A DNA stretch of 11,705 nt from an uncultured Prevotella sp. (GTDB lineage: Bacteria > Bacteroidota > Bacteroidia > Bacteroidales > Bacteroidaceae), in NCBI GenBank assembly GCA_905210845.1, contig CAJLYG010000081.1, positions 1 through 11,705 of the forward strand, in the 5' to 3' direction. Numbering within the stretch: the first letter of the stretch is position 1; every line of letters starts with the position of its first letter. A program made the position numbers and the translations under genes. A model generated the notes under the pieces. That model made no database searches and was not told the DNA's origin. It was given only the letters and a program-made list of their open reading frames with translations. Shown in pieces: positions 7,130 to 11,705 of the stretch.

Positions 7130-8395
7130 ATGAAATTCAAGAGATATAAAATGTCCGAAGTTGCTACAATAGCAATGAGTAATGTTGACAAGAAAACAAA
7201 AGAAGGAGAGACACCCATCAAGCTCTGCAATTTTGTTGATGTCTATAGAAATTGGGCTATTACCAAAGACCTTATCCCTACTCTTATGTTAGCAACAGCG
7301 AAACCTCAAGAAATAGAAAAGTTCACATTATCTAAGGGACAAGTTGCCCTTACAAAAGATAGTGAGACTCGTGACGATATAGGCATAGCAACCTACATAG
7401 CTGACAACATGGACAATGTCCTTCTTGGCTATCATTGTGCCGTTCTTACTCCCAATAGTGCTTTGGTGGATAGTAAATATTTGAATGCCTATATGCACTC
7501 AAATATTGTGCACAAATACTTTGAGAATAATGCTTCAGGTAGCGGACAAAGATACACGCTATCCTATGATGCATTACTCAACATACCCGTATTATTGCCT
7601 GATTTGGAGTTACAAAAGGAGATTGGGCAAATATTCTCTAATATTGATAGAAAAATTGCCCTTAATCGTCAGATAAATGATAATTTAGAGGCAATGGCTC
7701 GCCAGCTCTACGATTATTGGTTCGTGCAGTTCGACTTCCCCGATGAGAATGGCAGACCGTACAAGTCGAGCGGGGGTAAGATGGTGTGGAATAAAAAGTT
7801 GAAGCGAGAAATTCCAAAGGGTTGGTATGCTTCAAATATTGGTAAAGTAGCAGATATTCTAAGCGGAGGAACTCCAAGCAAGGCTATTCCTGAGTTTTGG
7901 GATAAAGGAACAATACCATTCTTTGGTCCAACAGATTGTAATGGCAATACTTTCCAATTACAAACTAAAGACCACATTACAGAAGATGGATTAAAACATT
8001 GCGCTTCTTCTTTGTATGAAGAAGGTGTCATTTTTATAACAGCCCGTGGGTCAATAGGGAAACTTGTAATTGTTGGAACTCCTATGGCTATGAATCAATC
8101 ATGTTATGCTTTAAAATCGAAAACAGGAGAATATGAGTACCTGTTTTTTCTAACTTTGCAATTAATAGAATGGTTAAAAGCTAAGGGCAATGGCTCTGTG
8201 TTCAAGTCCATTATATCTTCTGATATAGAGGAATCTACTCTTTGTATAGGAGGGGAAGACATAATCGCTTTATATTGCGAAAGTGTAAAGCCAATATTTG
8301 AAAAAATAAAATCAAATTCTCAAGAGATAATAAATCTTATTAAGCAGCGCGACAAGCTTTTGCCGTTGTTGATGAACGGTCAAGTGTCGGTATAA
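7130..8395 (+). CDS. hsdS: Type I specificity subunit, active copy (recognition domains A and B)
   Basis: The protein has 421 residues with the two-half layout of HsdS. Target-recognition domain A covers about residues 1-160. The central conserved helix region is about 163-200 (IGQIFSNIDRKIALNRQ, then NDNLEAMARQLYDYWF). Recognition domain B runs from about 233 to 380. The C-terminal conserved repeat is about 383-421, with IKQRDKLLPLLMNGQ. Each recognition domain binds one half of a split target; the helices set the spacing and bind two HsdM. Residues 179-186 (NRQINDNL) are encoded by recombination site 1, so the gene is built to exchange halves there. Its last codon is 3 bases from the stop of the convergent toxin gene. 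It is the only full-length hsdS in the present arrangement. The actual DNA target cannot be read from the sequence. Confidence 0.95.
   Translation: MKFKRYKMSEVATIAMSNVDKKTKEGETPIKLCNFVDVYRNWAITKDLIPTLMLATAKPQEIEKFTLSKGQVALTKDSETRDDIGIATYIADNMDNVLLGYHCAVLTPNSALVDSKYLNAYMHSNIVHKYFENNASGSGQRYTLSYDALLNIPVLLPDLELQKEIGQIFSNIDRKIALNRQINDNLEAMARQLYDYWFVQFDFPDENGRPYKSSGGKMVWNKKLKREIPKGWYASNIGKVADILSGGTPSKAIPEFWDKGTIPFFGPTDCNGNTFQLQTKDHITEDGLKHCASSLYEEGVIFITARGSIGKLVIVGTPMAMNQSCYALKSKTGEYEYLFFLTLQLIEWLKAKGNGSVFKSIISSDIEESTLCIGGEDIIALYCESVKPIFEKIKSNSQEIINLIKQRDKLLPLLMNGQVSV
7664..7687 (+). repeat. hsdS recombination site 1, inside the active gene
   Basis: This 24-base sequence is identical, in opposite orientation, to site 2 at 8996-9019. 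It contains the core TAAATGATAATTTA (7674-7687) shared by all four sites, and it encodes NRQINDNL of HsdS in frame. The core's outer bases are palindromic (TAAAT/ATTTA) around an asymmetric GATA centre, a layout suited to tyrosine-recombinase crossover. Confidence 0.85.
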
Positions 8396-8398
8396 TTT

Positions 8399-8680
8399 TT
8401 ATTTCTTATACAAGTCAGCGTGTGTCCCCGTGTCCATAAGATAAAGGGTCAACTCCTTGTCATTTTTGTCCCACAAAAGAATCCAGTCGGGTGTTATATG
8501 GCACTCCCATATTCCTCTTAACTTTCCGTGGAGTTGATGTGGGAGATATTTTTCAGGCAGACATCCATTGTCGACGAGCAAATTATAAACCTCGTCGAAC
8601 AAGGACATATCATACCCCCGTCTCTTGCAAAGTTTATACGACTTTTTGAATGATGTAGTAAAACAGATCTTGTATTTCAT
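8399..8680 (-). CDS. yafQ: YafQ-family toxin (predicted ribosome-dependent mRNA endonuclease)
   Basis: The 93-residue protein has the RelE/YafQ fold signature and length. The residues needed for catalysis in E. coli YafQ have counterparts here: H48 (in KYLPHQL), H61 and D65 followed by W66 (HITPDWILLW), and H87 (DTGTHADLY). The C-terminal aromatic position is Y91. Family members cut mRNA in the ribosomal A site and stop growth when not held by the antitoxin. The ATG overlaps the antitoxin stop in an ATGA arrangement, the normal antitoxin-first coupling. The gene is convergent with hsdS, with 3 bases between stops. It lies between recombination sites 1 and 2, so it would flip when hsdS recombines with half C. 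The active residues look intact, so it is probably a working toxin. Confidence 0.9.
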   Translation of the reverse strand: MKYKICFTTSFKKSYKLCKRRGYDMSLFDEVYNLLVDNGCLPEKYLPHQLHGKLRGIWECHITPDWILLWDKNDKELTLYLMDTGTHADLYKK

Positions 8681-8913
8681 TTATCAAGCCATTTCTTTGC
8701 ATCCTCTAAGGAGTCAAATGAGTATGTTTTCTCCTTTCCACTTCTAACAGCCTTTATATGCTTTACCACATTATCTTTAAGTTCCTCTGAAGATTCTTCC
8801 TCTTTAAGTCTTTTAGTAAAGGCCTTGCGGATGGATTTAGGCTGGCTTTTAAAAAGGGACCAAAGGGCATCAAGAGGAGAAATTTGCTTGTCTGAAACTT
8901 TTAGTGTAACCAT
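8677..8913 (-). CDS. Antitoxin partner of the YafQ-type toxin
   Basis: This 78-residue, charged, helix-rich protein precedes the toxin and overlaps it by 4 bases (ATGA). Gene order, size and coupling identify it as the antitoxin. I do not see a clear ribbon-helix-helix or Phd signature, so its DNA-binding class is left open. The N-terminal MVTLKVSDKQISPLDALW could form a strand-helix dimerisation part. The C-terminal KTYSFDSLEDAKKWLD is probably the toxin-binding tail. The start at 8911-8913 is the only ATG in frame close to the predicted promoter. Its first 44 bases overlap the out-of-register tail of the upstream hsdS half C. Confidence 0.85.
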   Translation of the reverse strand: MVTLKVSDKQISPLDALWSLFKSQPKSIRKAFTKRLKEEESSEELKDNVVKHIKAVRSGKEKTYSFDSLEDAKKWLDK

Positions 8914-8933
8914 AACATCTTTGTTTTATGCTA

Positions 8934-8964
8934 CAAAAATAATTATAATATCTGAAAATAGCAA
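8934..8964 (-). promoter_or_regulatory. Predicted promoter of the toxin-antitoxin pair
   Basis: On the minus strand TATTTTTG (8934-8941) fits the Bacteroidetes -7 box TAnnTTTG, 20 bases before the antitoxin ATG. A weak -33 candidate, TTGC, lies at 8961-8964 with 19-base spacing. The promoter is inside the segment bounded by sites 1 and 2, so the pair should stay expressed in either orientation. Confidence 0.4.
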
Positions 8965-8995
8965 GATGGAAGCGTTTTTTGTTTTGGTTTACACG

Positions 8996-9019
8996 TAAAT
9001 TATCATTTATCTGACGATT
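8996..9019 (-). repeat. hsdS recombination site 2, at the end of half C
   Basis: All 24 bases are identical to site 1, in inverted orientation. The core TAAATGATAATTTA reads on the minus strand at 8996-9009. The site encodes NRQINDNL of half C in the same frame as in the active gene, so crossover anywhere in it keeps the protein in frame. Similarity to the hsdS central region ends at its inner edge, which places the crossover here. Confidence 0.85.
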
Positions 9020-9572
9020 GAGAGCTATCTTGGAATCTATATCATAAAGGAACTGACCAATTTGGGCCTGTTCCTCTAATGATGGAATCCATACCGTACA
9101 GTCTTTAATCTTATCAGGAGAAGTGTGCCGTATTTTTGTTTGTTGAGCAGCGGCACTAAGCTGTTGCTTAACAACTTTAGAGGATATTAAGTAATAGCAG
9201 AACTGCTTATCAAGGAGCTTCTCATTAGGAATAATCTTTGCAACATCCTGACTTTGAATATATTTCCCACTTTCTGGCACCCACGCAGTAGAGCCAAGCA
9301 ATCCAATAGCTTGTTCCGTGAGTGGTGTGATGATGTCGCCTTTCTCCATCAGATACTCTTGGTTGAAGTTGCCAGTATAATAAAGATTGTCCTTGGATGT
9401 ATTCGATTTAAAGCAATTATTCTGATAGTCAAAATTACCACAAGTTAGGCGCATATAATCCCCCTGAGTGGCAAAATACTCACCACTCAAACTTGTGCCC
9501 CTTGTAACTTCAAGAAGATCTCCTAATTTGTGCTTCGTCAACATCATTGCCTTAGTCTGTTTTTTGACCCTA

Positions 9573-9604
9573 CAAAGTTAAGGAAATTAATGAAGACAAA
9601 GAAA
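9573..9604 (-). promoter_or_regulatory. Predicted promoter of hsdS half C
   Basis: On the minus strand TAACTTTG (9573-9580) is an exact TAnnTTTG match, about 25 bases before the paired ATGs of half C. Upstream, TTTG (9597-9600) at 16 bases or TTTC (9601-9604) at 20 bases could serve as the -33 box. It moves with half C on the segment between sites 2 and 3, so any gene built on C would be expressed independently of the hsdR promoter. Confidence 0.5.
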
Positions 9605-9612
9605 TATTCAAC

Positions 9613-10608
9613 TCAATTTATGAATTTCCGATGCGCTATTTTTACGTTTTGCTGGTTAACCATCGCATAGTGCAGCGTAGTATCTATTCGCACATGCCCC
9701 AGAAGCTTTTGTACTTGCTCAATAGGCATGCCCCTGTCTATTGCCATTGTCGCTAATGTCCGGCGGAACTTGTGCGGATGAACTTTATCTATGTGAACAT
9801 CCTTTCCCATTTTTCGCAATCGAACTTCAACGCCACTAATAGTTAAGCGCGTATGTGGCTTTGATAAGGTTACAAAGAGAGCTGGATTGTCATCCGTTCT
9901 ACTCTCAAGATAACGTTGCAGGTGAATCTTGGTACGCGCATTGAAATAGACTTCTCGCTCTTTATTCCCTTTACCAAAAACCTTGCATTGCCGTTCTTGA
10001 AAGTCAATATCAGCTCGGTTCATCTTTACCAACTCCCCCACACGAACACCAGTGCTTAGCAACATGTCTATCATTGCTAGGTCACGAGACTCATTACAGC
10101 TGTCGCGCAAAGTTTCTATATTTTCATCACTGAGAACTTCTTTAACGAGTGTGTCGGTGCGAACTTTGTGAATTCGACGCACAGGGCTCTTGGCTATATA
10201 GTCTTCGTCCTCCAACCAAGAGAAGAAGCTGGAGAATATTCTTCGCAAGTTATCAATGGTTACCTTACTGAGACCGTTTTCCCCTTGTATTTCAGCCAAA
10301 TAGCGACGGATGTCATTTGTACGAATCTCCTTGATAGATTTTGACAATCTTTTCAACAACTTGGTTATTGACGACTGATAATAGTGGATGGTTTTGTCGG
10401 AACAACCTTCTATCTTCTTAGCGGATAGAAAGGTCTCAAGCAACTCAGCATTTTCCTTCTCTCTTCGTTCCTCATTGCTTGATTTCTTGTTAATCTCATA
10501 TTTTGCAAGCACATCCTTAATTGAAATACTCACCTGCTTCATTTGCTCATCGCTGAGCACATCTTTTATTCCGCTTACAATGTCATTTAGTATATCTTCT
10601 GTTGCCAT
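9613..10608 (-). CDS. Tyrosine site-specific recombinase, probable hsdS invertase
   Basis: The protein has 331 residues. The core-binding SAM-like domain is at about 50-140 (AELLETFLSAKK, then DKTIHYYQSSITKLL). The catalytic domain follows with R189 (STGVRVGEL), the beta-hairpin lysine (GKGNKER, K213 most likely), H279-x-x-R282 (HPHKFRRT), H305 (LLGHVRID) and the nucleophile Y314 (TTLHYAMV). All expected residues are present, so it should be active. An unusual charged N-terminal extension of about 45 residues precedes the core-binding domain. It is XerC/D-like in style. Its position between two hsdS halves, inside inverted copies of the shared site, argues that it is a local DNA invertase and not an element integrase; compare invertases beside phase-variable hsdS loci in Bacteroides and Mycoplasma. 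The protein itself lies on an invertible segment. Confidence 0.92.
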   Translation of the reverse strand: MATEDILNDIVSGIKDVLSDEQMKQVSISIKDVLAKYEINKKSSNEERREKENAELLETFLSAKKIEGCSDKTIHYYQSSITKLLKRLSKSIKEIRTNDIRRYLAEIQGENGLSKVTIDNLRRIFSSFFSWLEDEDYIAKSPVRRIHKVRTDTLVKEVLSDENIETLRDSCNESRDLAMIDMLLSTGVRVGELVKMNRADIDFQERQCKVFGKGNKEREVYFNARTKIHLQRYLESRTDDNPALFVTLSKPHTRLTISGVEVRLRKMGKDVHIDKVHPHKFRRTLATMAIDRGMPIEQVQKLLGHVRIDTTLHYAMVNQQNVKIAHRKFIN

Positions 10609-10637
10609 ATATATCTCATATTTTGACTATACAAGAA

Positions 10638-10668
10638 CAAATATACGAATAAAAAGTCAAACGATAAA
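10638..10668 (-). promoter_or_regulatory. Predicted recombinase promoter overlapping recombination site 3
   Basis: On the minus strand TATATTTG (10638-10645) matches the -7 box TAnnTTTG, about 29 bases before the recombinase ATG. At the standard 19-base spacing the -33 position is TTTA (10665-10668), one base from TTTG, and it lies within the site 3 core. Recombinase bound at site 3 would therefore cover its own promoter, suggesting autorepression (inference). Inversion would rebuild the promoter, because the core is the same at all sites. Confidence 0.5.
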
Positions 10669-10678
10669 TGATAATTTA
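10663..10678 (+). repeat. hsdS recombination site 3, at the start of half D
   Basis: GATAAATGATAATTTA is identical to the matching part of site 1 and has the same orientation. It encodes INDNL in the frame of half D. To its right, similarity to hsdS continues for the conserved helix region. To its left it stops, apart from a loose GTCAAACG in place of CGTCAG. Site 3 is inverted relative to sites 2 and 4. Confidence 0.8.
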
Positions 10679-11387
10679 GAGGCGATGGCCCGCCAGCTCT
10701 ACGATTACTGGTTCGTTCAGTTCGACTTCCCGGATGAGAATGGCAAGCCGTATAAAACAAGCGGTGGTAGGATGGTATGGAATGAAAAACTGAAGCAGAA
10801 CATACCAATGAACTGGAATATAGAAAATATTAGTAAAATTGCAGATGTGTACAATGGAGCCACACCTTCAACGAAAGAGGAACGGAACTATGGAGGTAAT
10901 ATAGTGTGGATTACTCCAAAAGATTTGTCAGACCAGCAATCAAAATTTGTATATTTTGGGGAACGCAATATTACCCAAGAAGGTTATAATTCATGTAGCA
11001 CCCATATGCTTCCAGTAGGCACAGTATTAATGTCAAGTAGAGCTCCTATTGGTCTGTTGTCTATCGCCAAGTCGGAATTATGTACAAACCAGGGATTCAA
11101 AAGTTTTGTGCCTAAAAAAAAGACACTGAGTAGCTATCTATATTATTATATACGATTGCATATTAAGCAGATAGAACAGTTAGGGACTGGAACTACATTT
11201 AAAGAAGTCTCTCGTGATGACGTTATGGCGTATCCCATTTTAGTTCCTAAAGAGGAACTTTTGAATAAATGGGCAGAGTTCGTATTTCCAATAGATAATA
11301 ACCAATTCGAAATTCAACAGGAGAATAACATTTTAATTAAGCAACGTGACGAACTTCTTCCACTGCTGATGAATGGCCAGGCAACGG

Positions 11388-11401
11388 TAAATTATCATTT
11401 A
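11388..11401 (-). repeat. hsdS recombination site 4, just past the end of half D
   Basis: The 14-base core TAAATGATAATTTA reads exactly on the minus strand, inverted relative to site 3. The match with site 2 extends one more base (GTAAATTATCATTTA on the plus strand). It begins at the position equivalent to the stop codon of the active hsdS. There is no hsdS coding sequence to its right. The site is short, but an exact 14-base match at the precise end of a cassette is unlikely to be chance. Confidence 0.65.
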
Positions 11402-11453
11402 AAGGTCTTGCCAATTTACAGAAGTTGTCAGAACGTTAGCGAGAGGTCACGTC

Positions 11454-11705
11454 TTATCCTTTAAGTATATCGCCATACTCTTGCTCAACAGTCTTCTTAT
11501 ATTTCCATCCCATGAGTCTGTAAGTATCTTTTTTCTTATCGTTGGGATTGACATCCACTGACAGCCTGTAATGCTTGAAGGCTTGCCCAATTGCCATTCC
11601 CATTACGTATTTAGTGCACCACTTGTCGTACTCGCTTTTACTCCAATTCCCGTAATTCTCAGTCCTGGATTTAATATATTTACCCTTGGGTGCATATTGC
11701 ATATT
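11454..11705 (-). CDS. Partial gene of unknown function (C-terminal part)
   Basis: I do not recognise this protein. At least 82 residues are visible, ending MGWKYKKTVEQEYGDILKG. An ATG lies at 11700-11702, but the frame is still open at the window edge, so the gene most likely starts outside and the visible part is its C-terminal end. It is lysine- and tyrosine-rich and soluble (NWSKSEYDKWCTKYVMGMAI, then FKHYRLSVDVNPNDKKKDTY), with a likely helix-strand pattern. It is convergent with half D and overlaps its added tail by 11 bases. It may be a neighbouring mobile-element gene rather than part of the restriction locus. Confidence 0.6.
   Translation of the reverse strand, partial: NMQYAPKGKYIKSRTENYGNWSKSEYDKWCTKYVMGMAIGQAFKHYRLSVDVNPNDKKKDTYRLMGWKYKKTVEQEYGDILKG

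Larger units (their letters stand above)
8870..9547 (-). pseudogene. hsdS: Storage N-terminal half of hsdS (recognition domain C)
   Basis: This 225-residue open frame is an HsdS N-terminal half. Recognition domain C covers about residues 1-160 (MMLTKHKLGDLLEV onward). The start of the central helix region follows (EEQAQIGQFLYDIDSKIAL), ending in NRQINDNL at 177-184, encoded by site 2. After L184 the homology stops abruptly. Residues 185-225 are a basic tail with no HsdS similarity, formed by reading into the antitoxin promoter and 5' end. Two adjacent ATG codons could start it (9545-9547 or 9542-9544). It has its own promoter, so it may be expressed as a truncated S half. Half-length S proteins can assemble in known type I systems such as EcoDXXI and EcoR124, so it might not be silent. 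Inversion joins it to B or D to give a full HsdS. Confidence 0.88.
10663..11464 (+). pseudogene. hsdS: Storage C-terminal half of hsdS (recognition domain D)
   Basis: The frame begins at site 3 with INDNL and continues EAMARQLYDYWFVQFDFPD, almost identical to the active HsdS. Recognition domain D comes next (from about 10818, SKIADVYNGATPSTKEERN onward) and shares no close similarity with B. The normal C-terminal repeat, IKQRDELLPLLMNGQATV, ends at 11389. Instead of stopping there, as the active gene does, the frame runs through site 4 and adds 24 residues to a TAA at 11462-11464. No ATG with a promoter precedes the hsdS homology. The open frame extends left to 10388 only as an antisense shadow of the recombinase. 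It is therefore a donor half without an N-terminal domain, awaiting fusion to A or C. Its codons are undamaged, so it is a stored part rather than decay. Confidence 0.88.

Noticed and set aside
7130..7180. A second set of recombination repeats at the 5' ends of hsdS and half C, as in shufflons that swap N-terminal domains
   Set aside because: Direct comparison of the two gene starts and their upstream DNA shows no shared sequence; only the central site is repeated.
8396..8398. Search for a terminator between hsdS and the toxin gene
   Set aside because: Only 3 bases separate the convergent stops and I saw no GC-rich hairpin with a T-run; termination must lie inside the opposing genes or is absent.
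9613..10608. Recombinase as the integrase of a mobile island
   Set aside because: It lies in the middle of the hsdS parts, inside inverted copies of their fusion sequence, with no tRNA or attachment duplication next to it. Local inversion is the simpler role, although island movement cannot be excluded.
10388..10662. In-frame leftward extension of hsdS half D giving an apparent 358-residue protein
   Set aside because: This part is antisense to the recombinase and its promoter. HsdS similarity begins only at site 3, so the extension is accidental.

Overview
The window looks like accessory DNA from a member of the Bacteroidales (gut Bacteroides/Prevotella type). The evidence is moderate GC, AT-rich intergenic DNA, several intergenic matches to the Bacteroidetes -7 promoter box (TAnnTTTG), and gene families typical of that order. 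The genus cannot be fixed from this sequence alone.

Left region (1-1287): two minus-strand genes of mobile-element character. One is the N-terminal part of a probable DUF3987-type ATPase running off the window edge; the other is a 119-residue protein I do not recognise. They are separated by a 183-base gap holding a long imperfect inverted repeat. Between the small gene and hsdR lie a nested inverted repeat, a run of GACATT repeats spaced about 10 bases apart, and the hsdR promoter.

Central region (1288-8395): a complete type I restriction-modification operon on the plus strand, hsdR-hsdM-rhuM-hsdS, tightly packed (1-base overlap, then gaps of 1 and 10 bases). HsdR is the nuclease and translocase, HsdM the N6-adenine methylase, and HsdS sets the DNA target through two recognition domains, here called A (N-terminal) and B (C-terminal). 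RhuM is a frequent but poorly understood companion.

Right region (8396-11464): an hsdS-shuffling cassette. It contains a YafQ-type toxin-antitoxin pair (minus), a promoter-bearing N-terminal hsdS half C (minus), a tyrosine recombinase (minus), and a promoterless C-terminal hsdS half D (plus). A 14-base core, TAAATGATAATTTA, occurs four times: inside hsdS (plus), at the broken end of half C (minus), at the broken start of half D (plus), and just after the end of half D (minus). In sites 1-3 the core lies in the INDNL codons in the same reading frame, so recombination would join halves seamlessly. Inversion between neighbouring sites predicts HsdS forms A-B (present state), C-B and C-D. The fourth site allows A-D by two successive inversions. 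Sites 1 and 3 are in direct orientation, so recombination between them would instead delete the toxin-antitoxin pair, half C and the recombinase. The toxin-antitoxin pair may therefore protect the cassette from collapse (inference).

A last partial minus-strand gene of unknown function begins beyond the right edge.
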